Shown here one piece after another: positions 44,159 to 52,020 of a stretch of 64,000 nucleotides of DNA. This DNA is from Parvibaculum sedimenti (GTDB lineage: Bacteria > Pseudomonadota > Alphaproteobacteria > Parvibaculales > Parvibaculaceae): positions 1-64,000 of the forward strand of contig NZ_WESC01000018.1 of assembly GCF_009184905.1 (NCBI RefSeq). The letters are read 5' to 3'. Position 1 is the first letter of the stretch. Every line of letters begins with the position of its first letter. The notes beneath the pieces are model-generated. The model ran no database searches. It saw only the letters and a list, made by a program, of their open reading frames with translations, and was not told where the DNA came from. The position numbers and the translations under genes are program-made.

Positions 44159-45895
44159 ATGCGCCAGGTCGATCTGGTTATCCGTCGTGGAACGGTTGTT
44201 GACGGAACGGGAGGGAGCCCTCGCATCGCCGACGTCGCGATCGACAAGGGTGTGATCGTCGAGGTGGGTGACGTCTCGGCGCAGGGGCGTGAGGAGATCG
44301 ACGCGAAGGGCCTCCTCGTCACGCCCGGCTGGGTCGACATCCACACGCATTACGATGGGCAGGTCACCTGGGACCAACGGATGACGCCCTCGTCCATCCA
44401 CGGGTCGACGACCGTCATCATGGGCAATTGCGGCGTGGGCTTCGCGCCTGTGCGCAAGACGGACCACGACACGCTGATCCGCCTCATGGAAGGCGTCGAG
44501 GATATTCCGGGCGCGGCGCTCCATGAGGGGCTTTCCTGGGAGTGGGAGAGCTTCGCCGATTATCTCGATGCGATCGAGAAGGTGCCGCACGACATTGACG
44601 TGGTGACGCAGGTGCCGCACGGCGCGCTGCGCGTCTATGTGATGGGTGAGCGCGGCGCGAAGCGCGAACCTGCGACGGAAACCGAGATTGCCGAGATGAA
44701 GCGGCTGACGCGCGAGGCGATCGAGGCCGGCGCCATCGGCTTCTCGACCACGCGCACCATGGTGCATCGAACTGCCGACGGCGATCTGACGCCAACCGTG
44801 GGGGCGGCAGACGCGGAGATGATCGCCATTGCCGAGGGGCTTCGCGAGGCGGGGGCGGGTGTCCTGCAATGGGTATCGGATTTCCGCGAGTTCGATCATG
44901 AGTTCGACCTCGTCGAAAAACTGGTGCAGGTGTCGGGCCGTCCTTTGAGCTTCTCCATGGTGCAGGCCGATGTGATTCCGAACCAATGGCGCGATCTGAT
45001 GGCGCGTCTCGACAAGGCGGCGGATGCCGGCCTTCCGATCAAGGCGCAGGTGCAAGGGCGTCCCGTCGGTCTGATGCTTGGGCTTCAGGGCTCGGTCCAC
45101 CCCTTCGTCACGCGCCCTTCCTACAAGAAGATCGCGCATCTGCCGCTTGCCGAGCGCGTGGCCATCATGCTGGAACCCGCATTCCGCGAGAAGCTTCTCG
45201 CCGAGGCGCCGGAGGCGGGGCATCCCTTCGTCAATTCGCTTGCGGGCGCCTACCACAAGATGTTCGACCTCGGCGATCCGCCGAATTACGAGCCGGCGCC
45301 CGAAGAGAGCATCGCCGCGCGGGCGAAAGCGACGGGCGAGAATCCCGACGCCATCGTCTATGACATTCTGACGGCGAATGGCGGCACGGGCTTCCTCTTC
45401 TTCCCGTTGCACAACTACACCGAGTTCAATCTCGACAATACGCTGACCATGATGCGCAATCCGAACACGCTGTTCGGCCTGAGCGATGGCGGCGCGCATG
45501 TCGGCGCGATCTGCGATGTGAGTGTGCCGACCTATATGCTGACGCACTGGTGTCGTGACCGGACGCGGGGCGAGCGGCTCGATCTTCCCTTCGTCGTGAA
45601 AAGCCAGACGCGCGACACGGCCGAGGCGGTTGGCCTTCTTGATCGCGGCCTCATCGCCCCGGGCATGAAGGCGGATGTCAATGTGATCGACTTTGAGCGG
45701 CTGCAACTGCGCCCGCCGCATATGGTCTACGACCTTCCGTCCGGCGCGCGGCGTCTGATGCAGGAAGCAGACGGCTATGTGGCGACGATCTGCTCGGGCG
45801 AAGTCATCTATCGCAACGGCGAGCATACCGGCGCGCTGCCGGGCAAGCTCGTGCGCGGGCACAAGTCCGCCCCCGTTGCGCGCGCAGCCGAATAA
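44159..45895 (+). CDS. Amidohydrolase family 3 protein, D-aminoacylase-like (paralogue 2)
   Basis: A 578-residue metal hydrolase with the same layout as the gene at 27513: [45 protein letters not shown] and the closing [22 protein letters not shown]. The two proteins share these stretches nearly word for word over their whole length, so they are clear paralogues about 16 kb apart on opposite strands. GGGAGGAAGAC precedes ATG 44159. Its stop abuts the stop of the converging hydrolase gene. Substrate unknown; perhaps cyclic amides or acylated amines. Confidence 0.88.
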   Translation: MRQVDLVIRRGTVVDGTGGSPRIADVAIDKGVIVEVGDVSAQGREEIDAKGLLVTPGWVDIHTHYDGQVTWDQRMTPSSIHGSTTVIMGNCGVGFAPVRKTDHDTLIRLMEGVEDIPGAALHEGLSWEWESFADYLDAIEKVPHDIDVVTQVPHGALRVYVMGERGAKREPATETEIAEMKRLTREAIEAGAIGFSTTRTMVHRTADGDLTPTVGAADAEMIAIAEGLREAGAGVLQWVSDFREFDHEFDLVEKLVQVSGRPLSFSMVQADVIPNQWRDLMARLDKAADAGLPIKAQVQGRPVGLMLGLQGSVHPFVTRPSYKKIAHLPLAERVAIMLEPAFREKLLAEAPEAGHPFVNSLAGAYHKMFDLGDPPNYEPAPEESIAARAKATGENPDAIVYDILTANGGTGFLFFPLHNYTEFNLDNTLTMMRNPNTLFGLSDGGAHVGAICDVSVPTYMLTHWCRDRTRGERLDLPFVVKSQTRDTAEAVGLLDRGLIAPGMKADVNVIDFERLQLRPPHMVYDLPSGARRLMQEADGYVATICSGEVIYRNGEHTGALPGKLVRGHKSAPVARAAE

Positions 45896-46783
45896 TCAGG
45901 CCGGTAGGGCCCATCGACGAGCGGGTGCTCTTTCGGGGGTGCCCGTTTTCATTTGCACTTCGGCAGCGATGCGTGCGGCTTCATGTTCGAGGAAAAGAGC
46001 GGCGCGTTCGGCGATTTTCTGCCAGCCATCTTCGCTCGGCAGCCAATGAGCGTGGCCTGGCAGCAGTTCGAACCGGGCCATCGCACCGATATATTCGGCA
46101 TTGCGCTTGGCGAGCACGGGCGAGGTTATACGGTCATGCCGCCCCGTGAGAAAGAGGAGAGGGCAATTGATCTCTTCGCGCCGTATCAACGAGGCGCGAT
46201 GAGGGTCGAGATAGTTGAAGGCGATTTCGGCCAGCGCCCGACCCGATTCCGGTATGAGCTGTGTGTAGAGCTTGACCGCCTCTTCTTCCGAGCAGCCGTT
46301 GAGAACGCCCCAGCGCATGGTCCGGTAGGACGGAAGCTGCGGCTTCTCCCAGAAGCGCCGTCGAAGCATCGTGCTTGCGAAGATGCGGGCAACACAGGAG
46401 TTGATGGCGACGATAGGCCCGCAATGCGCGGATGCAAGCAGGACGCCCGCGCGCAGGAGGCCACGCGCGGCGAGCATCTGCGTGAGCAACCCGCCCATTG
46501 AATGGCCGATGATGAAGGGGGGCTCGTCGAGCTTGCGGATGTCTGCCTCAAGGTCGGCGGCATAGTCGAGAAGGCTTGTCGTGCCGAGGTCCGGGTGAGG
46601 GTGTGTATCGCCACCGCTGCAGCGGTGGCGCAGGATCGGCGTCACGACGCGATAACCCCGATCTTCAAAATAGTGCTGGAAGTTGGCCCAGACATCCGGG
46701 CGGCTCCACATGCCGTGGATCAGCATGATCGTCCGCTCGCGTCCGCTCGCCACGCATCCCGAGATCATGTTAATGTTCATCAT
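45896..46783 (-). CDS. Alpha/beta hydrolase (lysophospholipase-like)
   Basis: A 295-residue serine hydrolase. The oxyanion-hole phrase is LIHGMWSRPDVW, the nucleophile is Ser in GHSMGGLLTQ (about residue 95), the acid lies in TGRHDRITSP and the His in LPGHAHWLPSE. The C-terminus is Arg- and Ala-rich. No strong SD is seen before ATG 46783, and ATG 46768 is equally possible. Its promoter region is shared with the divergent GST-like gene at 46837. Substrate unknown. Confidence 0.85.
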   Translation of the reverse strand: MMNINMISGCVASGRERTIMLIHGMWSRPDVWANFQHYFEDRGYRVVTPILRHRCSGGDTHPHPDLGTTSLLDYAADLEADIRKLDEPPFIIGHSMGGLLTQMLAARGLLRAGVLLASAHCGPIVAINSCVARIFASTMLRRRFWEKPQLPSYRTMRWGVLNGCSEEEAVKLYTQLIPESGRALAEIAFNYLDPHRASLIRREEINCPLLFLTGRHDRITSPVLAKRNAEYIGAMARFELLPGHAHWLPSEDGWQKIAERAALFLEHEAARIAAEVQMKTGTPERAPARRWALPA

Positions 46784-46836
46784 TAAGCAAGGCGCAGCTG
46801 CGGCGGCGTCCGGAAGAACTGGGGAGGAGAAGCATC

Positions 46837-47850
46837 ATGAACAGCGGTACCTATCGGATTCTCGGAGGGCTCGGCTCGCCCTATTCCATGAAAATGCGGG
46901 CCGTCCTGCGTTACAGGCGACTCCCGCATGTCTGGGTACAATTGAACGACAGAAACGCTTACGAAATTGCCAACGTCAAGCCCGCCGTCATTCCGATCAT
47001 TCAGTTTCCGGACGGTTCCCTGCACAATGATTCGACGCCGATGATCTTCGAGCTGGAGCGGCTTCACGCCGGCCAGCGTTCGATCGTGCCCGACGACGAG
47101 GGGCAGGCCTTTCTCGCCTTCCTGCTTGAGGACATGGCCGATGAGTGGGGCACCAAGATGATGTTTCATTACCGCTGGTTCCGTCAGCGCGACCAGAAGC
47201 AGATGTCGGAGTGGCTCGCCTTCGACAGGCTTGCGGGGCATGGCCGCGCGTCGATCGACAGGCATGCGGAACTGTTCGCCGCGCGGCAGATCGGCCGCAT
47301 GGCGCTGGTCGGCTGCACGGCAGCGAACCAGCCCCTGATTGAGGAAACGGCGCGGCGCGTCCTCGCCCTGCTCGAGGTCCATGTCACCGAAGAGCCCTAT
47401 CTCTTTGGCTCGCGACCGTCGCTGGCCGATTTCGGCTGGATGGGACAGCTCTCGCAGCTTGCTGTCGATCCGACGCCCGCCGACCTCATGCGCGAAGCCG
47501 CGCCTTACACATTCCGCTGGCTTGCCCAGCTCGACGATGCGTCGGGTATCGAAGGCGAGTGGCGTAACCCCGCCGCGCCGCTTTCGCCGGCGGTGAAGGG
47601 GCTCCTCGCCATGGCGGGCGAAGTCTATTTTCCGTTTCTCGTCGCCAATGAAGAGGCTTTGAAAGAGGGCGCAGAGACCTTTTCCTTCGTTGCGCTCGGC
47701 ATGGGCTATGAGCAGGGTGCGTTCAGATATCAGGCGAAATGCCTTGCCCAGTTGCGCGAGCGTTTCCGCGCCTTGAGCGGCGCCGCGCGCGAGCGGCTCA
47801 CACCGGCTCTGCGCGAAGCCGGCTGCCTCGAATATCTCGCGGTGGGTTGA
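46837..47850 (+). CDS. GST-like protein with extended C-terminal domain
   Basis: A 337-residue protein. The N-terminus is a GST thioredoxin fold (YRILGGLGSPYSMKMRAVLRYR, then AVIPIIQFPDGSLHNDSTPMI for the cis-Pro and glutathione site). The helical second domain is longer than in classic GSTs and includes RPSLADFGWMGQLSQL. The extra length, by more than 100 residues, is like some metaxin- or Grx-like relatives. GGGGAGGAG precedes ATG 46837. Function unknown; it shares a divergent promoter with the hydrolase. Confidence 0.82.
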   Translation: MNSGTYRILGGLGSPYSMKMRAVLRYRRLPHVWVQLNDRNAYEIANVKPAVIPIIQFPDGSLHNDSTPMIFELERLHAGQRSIVPDDEGQAFLAFLLEDMADEWGTKMMFHYRWFRQRDQKQMSEWLAFDRLAGHGRASIDRHAELFAARQIGRMALVGCTAANQPLIEETARRVLALLEVHVTEEPYLFGSRPSLADFGWMGQLSQLAVDPTPADLMREAAPYTFRWLAQLDDASGIEGEWRNPAAPLSPAVKGLLAMAGEVYFPFLVANEEALKEGAETFSFVALGMGYEQGAFRYQAKCLAQLRERFRALSGAARERLTPALREAGCLEYLAVG

Positions 47851-47956
47851 GGCATCGGCGCGCGACGAGGCGCCGCTTGATTGATCCTTACATTGTCGGC
47901 ACTCTTTCCGTTATGCCGATCGGTACGGGACGCTCGGCGCCAAACCTTCATCGGGG

Positions 47957-48451
47957 ATGATCATGACGGACAGACGAAAGACGACTGCACGCAAGGCGCC
48001 ACGCAGCGCCGCCGCACGCGCCGCTGCGGGAGCAGGACCGGCGGCGGCCCGGCCCGCGAAGAAGGCGACAAAGGCTGCGCCGGCAAAGGCCAAGGCGACG
48101 ACCAAGCCCAAGGCGACGACGGCGGCAAAGCCGCGCAAGACAGCAGCAAAGACTGCGAAGCTTTCGCCCGAACAGTCCACGGCCAAGAAGGCGCTCGAAA
48201 AGCAGGTCAAGACCATTTCGCGCGATATCGACAAGGCCGAGCGCGAAGCGAAGAAGGCTCTGAAGGCTGCGGAGAAGCGCTATCGCGGCCTGGTCGCGCA
48301 GCTCAAGACCGACCGTGGCGCGCTCCAGAAGCGGCTCAAGGTTCTCGCGGGGCAGGGCGAAAGCGCCTTCGACGAGATCAAGATCGGCGTCGAGGGGGCC
48401 TACAAGGAACTGGCCGAGGCGGTTGCCAAAGCCTATGGGCACTTCAAGTAA
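47957..48451 (+). CDS. Histone H1-like Ala/Lys-rich protein
   Basis: A 164-residue protein in two parts. Residues about 5-68 are a low-complexity Ala/Lys/Pro/Thr tail with repeated AKKAT/KAKATTKP words like the C-terminal tail of histone H1. Residues about 70-164 are predicted helical, with alternating Lys, Glu and Ala heptads, ending in EAVAKAYGHFK. It should bind DNA without sequence preference through the basic tail, while the helical part may pair. ATG 47957 and 47963 are both possible starts; the SD (GGGG) is weak. A terminator follows at 48491. Confidence 0.8.
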   Translation: MIMTDRRKTTARKAPRSAAARAAAGAGPAAARPAKKATKAAPAKAKATTKPKATTAAKPRKTAAKTAKLSPEQSTAKKALEKQVKTISRDIDKAEREAKKALKAAEKRYRGLVAQLKTDRGALQKRLKVLAGQGESAFDEIKIGVEGAYKELAEAVAKAYGHFK

Positions 48452-48490
48452 GCGCCCCGATTGGCGAGATGCGGGCGCGGGGTCCGAAAG

Positions 48491-48520
48491 GCCTCGCGCT
48501 TTTTCTTTGCGCGAGGCTTT
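48491..48520 (+). terminator. Terminator after the histone-like gene
   Basis: GCCTCGCGC pairs perfectly with GCGCGAGGC around a T-rich 9-nt loop, followed by TTT. It lies 40 nt after the stop. Confidence 0.7.
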
Positions 48521-48596
48521 GCCTGCCATTGCGCGCCGCCGCGCGACCGGGCTTACTCGCATTCAAAGCCATTAAAAACTGACCGGGAGGACTGCC

Positions 48597-49532
48597 ATGA
48601 ACCGCGTACTCGCTCATACGGGCGCCAAATATCCGATCGTCCAGGCGCCGATGGGCTGGATCGCCCGCTACCCGCTGGCTTCCGCCGTGTCGAAGGCGGG
48701 CGGCATCGGTATCATCGAAACATCGTCGGGTGAGACGGAAAACTGCAAGGCCGAGATCATGAAGATGATCGAGCTTGGTCTTCCCTTCGGCGTCAACCTG
48801 CCGATCATGTTCCTGCGCGACGACGCGATGCTGAAATTCGTCTGCAATTCGGGCGTGAAATTCGTCACGACTTCGGCGGGAAGTCCGGCGAAGTTCATCG
48901 CGCCGCTTAAAGATGCGGGCATTACCGTCTATCACGCCGTACCAACGCTCGACGCGGCGGTGAAATGCGCCGAGGCGGGCATTGACGGGCTCGTAGTCGA
49001 AGGCGCTGAAGGCGGCGGCTTCAAGAACCCGGAAGAAGTCTCCACGCTGGTGCTGCTGCAGGCAATCCGCGCGGCCGTCGACGTGCCGCTCATCGCGGCG
49101 GGCGGTATCGCGGATGGACGCGGCATGGCGGCTGCCTTCGCGCTCGGCGCCGAGGCCGTGCAGATGGGCACGCGTTTTGTCAGCGCCGCCGAGAGCCCGG
49201 TCCATCAGAACTACAAGCAGAAGATCATCGACTCGAAGGAGACGGGCACTTACGTCCTCAACAAGAAGGCGACGCCTTGCATCCGTGCGCTGAAGGCGAA
49301 GGTGCTCGATCCGATTCATGAAGAAGGCCGCATGCCGCCCGACATCCTGAAGAACATCATGGATGTCTATTTCGGTGGCGACATGGAGGCGGCGCCAGCG
49401 CTTGCCGGCCAGTCGGTCGGCCTCATTCACGAGGTGAAGCCGGTGAAGGAGATCATCGACGGTATGGTCGAGGAGTTCTTCGCCATCTCGCAGCGGATGG
49501 GCGGCTACGCGAGCGCACGCAACTTCGGCTGA
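48597..49532 (+). CDS. Nitronate monooxygenase family protein (FMN)
   Basis: A 311-residue TIM-barrel flavoprotein. YPIVQAPMGWIA opens the barrel, GVKFVTTSAGSP and AVPTLDAAVKCAEAGIDGLVVEGAEGGG carry the flavin phosphate region, and IAAGGIADGRGMAAAFALGAEAVQMGTRF is the family's C-terminal signature. The EGAEGGGF stretch has Phe where many nitronate monooxygenases have GGH, so the reaction may be a dehydrogenase or enoyl reductase type instead. GGGAGGACTG precedes ATG 48597. It is a separate unit converging on the gene at 49536. Confidence 0.85.
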   Translation: MNRVLAHTGAKYPIVQAPMGWIARYPLASAVSKAGGIGIIETSSGETENCKAEIMKMIELGLPFGVNLPIMFLRDDAMLKFVCNSGVKFVTTSAGSPAKFIAPLKDAGITVYHAVPTLDAAVKCAEAGIDGLVVEGAEGGGFKNPEEVSTLVLLQAIRAAVDVPLIAAGGIADGRGMAAAFALGAEAVQMGTRFVSAAESPVHQNYKQKIIDSKETGTYVLNKKATPCIRALKAKVLDPIHEEGRMPPDILKNIMDVYFGGDMEAAPALAGQSVGLIHEVKPVKEIIDGMVEEFFAISQRMGGYASARNFG

Positions 49533-49535
49533 TTT

Positions 49536-50045
49536 TCAATGCAGGCGCGGCATGGCGTGCGGGAAGGGCAACTCGCCCATGCGCGTCATGCCGAAGCGGA
49601 GGCCGGTGGCGTTGAACGCTATCGCAAGACGTTGCGCGGCGGCCCAGAGGCTTTTCGCGTCGCGAGACGCCCATGCCGGATCGCAGGCGGCGAGCGGCGT
49701 GCCGTCGCGTGTCTGCATGGCGGCGAGGAACATGAGGATGCGCGCCTCATCGCTCGTCAGGACGCGCCATTTCGGGCAGGGGATGGAAAGCGGCCGCCCG
49801 GTCGCCTGCGTCAATGCGTCGGTAAGATCCGCCACCAGTCCGGCGCCCTCCGGCATGTCGAGAGCATCGAAGGCGCCCTGCAGCACCAGGGAGCGCTGTT
49901 TGCCGGTGCCAATATGGGTCCATTGCACACGCAGAGCCCAGGTCGCGAACTGCTCGGCAAAGCCGAGTTCCGCAACGGGCTGATCGGCAAAATAGGCGTG
50001 GCGGGTGGCGGGATTGGGAAAGAAGGCGCGGTCGGCTTGTTTCAT
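49536..50045 (-). CDS. Conserved-looking protein of unknown function, possibly iron-regulated
   Basis: A 169-residue soluble protein of no family I recognise. Visible features: an N-terminal DRAFFPNPATRHAYFADQPVAELG, a middle with CPKWRVLTSDEARILMFLAAMQ and a C-terminal PFPHAMPRLH with two histidines. One Cys and several His and Met could suggest a metal, but this is guesswork. ATG 50045 has GGAGATCACCG just upstream; a longer frame lacks a site. A Fur-like box lies about 37-60 nt upstream on the same strand, hinting at iron control. It ends 3 nt from the nitronate monooxygenase stop. Confidence 0.75.
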   Translation of the reverse strand: MKQADRAFFPNPATRHAYFADQPVAELGFAEQFATWALRVQWTHIGTGKQRSLVLQGAFDALDMPEGAGLVADLTDALTQATGRPLSIPCPKWRVLTSDEARILMFLAAMQTRDGTPLAACDPAWASRDAKSLWAAAQRLAIAFNATGLRFGMTRMGELPFPHAMPRLH

Positions 50046-50081
50046 CGGTGATCTCCGCTGCTGGGGCGACGAGCGAAGAAT

Positions 50082-50106
50082 ATCGCAAATGAGAATTAGT
50101 CGCAAT
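50082..50106 (-). promoter_or_regulatory. Candidate Fur-type iron box
   Basis: On the minus strand the region reads TGCGACTAATTCTCATTTG, close to the Fur box pattern of AT-rich ATTCTCATT half-sites with a TGCGA/TGC frame. It sits 37-61 nt upstream of the start of the 49536 gene. Irr and RirA often replace Fur in this group, so the controlling protein is uncertain. Confidence 0.35.
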
Positions 50107-50200
50107 AGTAACGGGGGTGGGCGACCGACGCGGCCTGTCGTTCGTGATGGGCGGAAATGTGAATTTTGCACGTCTAAGCGGCAGTTTTCCTAGGTTTTCA

Positions 50201-50229
50201 TTGACACGCTGCACTGCGTCAATTACATC
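50201..50229 (+). promoter_or_regulatory. Candidate promoter for speDE
   Basis: TTGACA at 50201-50206 and TACATC at 50224-50229 are separated by 17 nt. The -35 is a perfect consensus, the -10 is weak, as often in alphaproteobacteria. The spacer contains a loose dyad (GAC..TGCA..GTC). Transcription would start near 50236, giving a leader of about 345 nt before speD. Confidence 0.4.
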
Positions 50230-50357
50230 AGCGCTCGAAACGCAATCGCACGTGCCCCTGGCCAGACTGGTTACGTAACGGCGTACGCGTCTCTTTTGGA
50301 AAGTTTGGCGGCCTGCCGCATCAGGCAAAACCCGCTGGGTTTCGAGGGAGAATGCAT

Positions 50358-50384
50358 ATGCCGGATTATAGTCTGAGGGGCTAA
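50358..50384 (+). CDS. Putative leader peptide (8 codons) upstream of speD
   Basis: ATG at 50358 encodes MPDYSLRG followed by TAA. GAGGGAG at 50344-50350 gives an ideal 7-nt spacing; an in-frame ATG 6 nt earlier is too close to that site. The TAA codon forms most of the four-base loop of a GGGGC/GCCCC hairpin, so a ribosome ending there would melt it. That is the kind of arrangement used by leader peptides that control the next gene. No homologue can be checked here. Confidence 0.35.
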   Translation: MPDYSLRG

Positions 50385-50465
50385 CGCCCCGGATTAAAGT
50401 CGAGCCGTCCTGCGAAGCTGGACAGGCCGGGCGAGACCGCCCCGCACTCGGCAAAAACCTAGCGA

Positions 50466-50492
50466 AGCGTTTCTTCAAGAAAGCTTTTGTTT
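50466..50492 (+). terminator. Attenuator-like hairpin in the speDE leader
   Basis: AGC-(G)-TTTC pairs with GAAA-GCT around TTCAA, followed by TTTGTTT. It is a short, weak stem, so it could only end transcription conditionally. It lies about 90 nt before the speD start. Confidence 0.4.
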
Positions 50493-50580
50493 CATGGGCC
50501 CCGGCGCATCCCGGAAGGGATATTCCGTTGTTGCGGAGCGCGTCCGGCAAGCCCGGTCATCTACTGGTTGGAGAGTGGCT

Positions 50581-51111
50581 ATGTCCGAGCCCCGCGCCCT
50601 CTTCCAATTGGGGATCGACTTGAATCGCGATTCAAGGAAGACCCAGGCGGAAGTTCTCGAGTTCCCTCATCACGCTGCCGATCTCGCCAATGTCGAGACG
50701 CTGTCCGAAGGACCGCGCCCGCATGCCGAAGAGCGGAAGGATTTCTTCATTGAGCGCGATGGCGTCCGTTTCGCCGGCACGCATCTCATCATCGACCTGA
50801 TCGGCGCGAGCCGTCTGGACGATCTCGCCCATATCGAGGAGACGCTGGTCCGCTGCGTCGAAGTATCGAAGGCAACGCTTCTGCACATCCATCTCCACCA
50901 CTTTACGCCCAATGGCGGCGTGTCGGGCGTGGCGGTGCTGTCGGAAAGCCATATCTCGATTCACACCTGGCCCGAGGCGGATTATGCTGCTCTCGACGTC
51001 TTCATGTGCGGCGAGGCTGAGCCGCAGAATTCGATCGCGGTGCTGCAGGAAGCCTTCGGGCCTTCCAATATCCGCGTCGAAGAACTGCGTCGCGGGCAGG
51101 GCATGGTCTGA
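50581..51111 (+). CDS. speD: S-adenosylmethionine decarboxylase proenzyme
   Basis: Decarboxylates SAM to give the aminopropyl donor for spermidine. The proenzyme cuts itself between Glu122 and Ser123 in LSESHISIHTWPE to form the pyruvoyl group; His128 and Cys143 (in FMCGEA) match the processing and catalytic residues of the short bacterial type. The 176 residues include about 55 extra at the N-terminus compared with the usual 120-130, mostly polar and probably flexible. GGAGAG precedes ATG 50581. The stop overlaps the speE start by one base (TGATGA). Control is probably through the long leader at 50236. Confidence 0.95.
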   Translation: MSEPRALFQLGIDLNRDSRKTQAEVLEFPHHAADLANVETLSEGPRPHAEERKDFFIERDGVRFAGTHLIIDLIGASRLDDLAHIEETLVRCVEVSKATLLHIHLHHFTPNGGVSGVAVLSESHISIHTWPEADYAALDVFMCGEAEPQNSIAVLQEAFGPSNIRVEELRRGQGMV

Positions 51112-51995
51112 TGACCGACGGAAAGAACGGTCCGCGCTGGGTGACGGAGACCCTCCATGAAGAGGGAGGGCTTCGCACCTCCTATCGCGCGGACCGCGTT
51201 CTTTTCGAAGAAGGGACCGAACACCAGCATCTCGTCATTTTCGACAATCCGACCTTTGGCCGGATGATGACGCTGGACGGCGCTACGCAGGTGACCGAGC
51301 GCGACGAGTTCGTCTATCACGAGATGATGACCCATGTGCCCGTGCTGGCGCATGGCAATGTGAAGAAGCTGCTCATCATCGGCGGCGGCGATGGCGGCAT
51401 CCTGCGCGAGGCCGCGCGGCACAAGGGCATCGAGAAGATCACCATGGTCGAAATCGACCCGGCGGTGACCGATTTCTCGAAGTCCCACCTGCCGATGATT
51501 TCGGCGGGCGCCTTCGGCGATCCGCGCCTCGAACTCGTTTTCGCCGACGGCTCCAAATTCGTCGAGGGCGAGGGCGAGACCTACGATGTCATCATCGTCG
51601 ACTCAACCGATCCCGTCGGTCCCGGTGCGGTGCTTTTCGAGGAAAGCTTCTATCGCAACGCCAGGGGCCGTCTCACCGAAGGCGGCATCATGGTGACGCA
51701 GAACGGCGTGCCGTTCCTGCAACCTGCGGAACTTGCGAGCACCATTTCGAAGTTCCACCGTCTCTTCAAGGTCTGCAGCTGCTACCTGGCGACGATCCCC
51801 ACCTATGTCGGCGGACCGATGGCCATGGGTATCGGCACGGATGACGAATTCGCCAAGGCCGTGACGGTCGAAGCGCTGGAACATCGTTTCGCGGCGGCGG
51901 GCTTCAAGACGCGTTATTACACGCCCGAAGTTCACAAGGCCGCCTTCGCGCTTCCCGCCTATGTGCGGGAGATCGTCGACGCCGCGCGGCGTTGA
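51111..51995 (+). CDS. speE: Spermidine synthase
   Basis: Transfers the aminopropyl group from decarboxylated SAM to putrescine, making spermidine in the cytoplasm. The 294-residue protein has the N-terminal beta domain with HQHLVIFDNPTFGRMMTLDG, the SAM-binding LIIGGGDGGILREAARH, the acidic EIDPAVTDFSK and the gatekeeper stretch DSTDPVGPGAVLF. All residues of the usual active site are visible. It is translated together with speD through a one-base overlap. No ornithine or arginine decarboxylase is present in the window, so putrescine comes from elsewhere. Confidence 0.96.
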   Translation: MTDGKNGPRWVTETLHEEGGLRTSYRADRVLFEEGTEHQHLVIFDNPTFGRMMTLDGATQVTERDEFVYHEMMTHVPVLAHGNVKKLLIIGGGDGGILREAARHKGIEKITMVEIDPAVTDFSKSHLPMISAGAFGDPRLELVFADGSKFVEGEGETYDVIIVDSTDPVGPGAVLFEESFYRNARGRLTEGGIMVTQNGVPFLQPAELASTISKFHRLFKVCSCYLATIPTYVGGPMAMGIGTDDEFAKAVTVEALEHRFAAAGFKTRYYTPEVHKAAFALPAYVREIVDAARR

Positions 51996-52020
51996 CGATC
52001 TTTCGCATCAGCCGATCTTC

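Larger units (their letters stand above)
50236..50580 (+). promoter_or_regulatory. Structured leader of speDE
   Basis: The stretch from 50046 to 50580 has no gene apart from a tiny ORF. Within it are the palindromes GTTACGTAAC (50270-50279) and GCGTACGC (50281-50288), a hairpin GCCTG/CAGGC (50311-50326), then GGGGC-TAAC-GCCCC (50377-50390), a bulged hairpin GCCGTCC/GGAC-A-GGC (50404-50427), GGGCG-AGAC-CGCCC (50429-50442) and an attenuator-like hairpin with T run (50466-50492). This series of hairpins before a polyamine operon looks like a cis-acting regulator. It could belong to the known alphaproteobacterial speF-type leaders or be new; only a covariance search would tell. Confidence 0.5.

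Noticed and set aside
44102-45862. 586-codon open frame antisense to the second amidohydrolase
   Set aside because: A mirror of a supported gene, rich in His and Arg, with no domain.
47851-47956. CGGCGC/GCGCCG hairpin after the GST-like gene
   Set aside because: Short stem and no T run; could be chance in GC-rich DNA.
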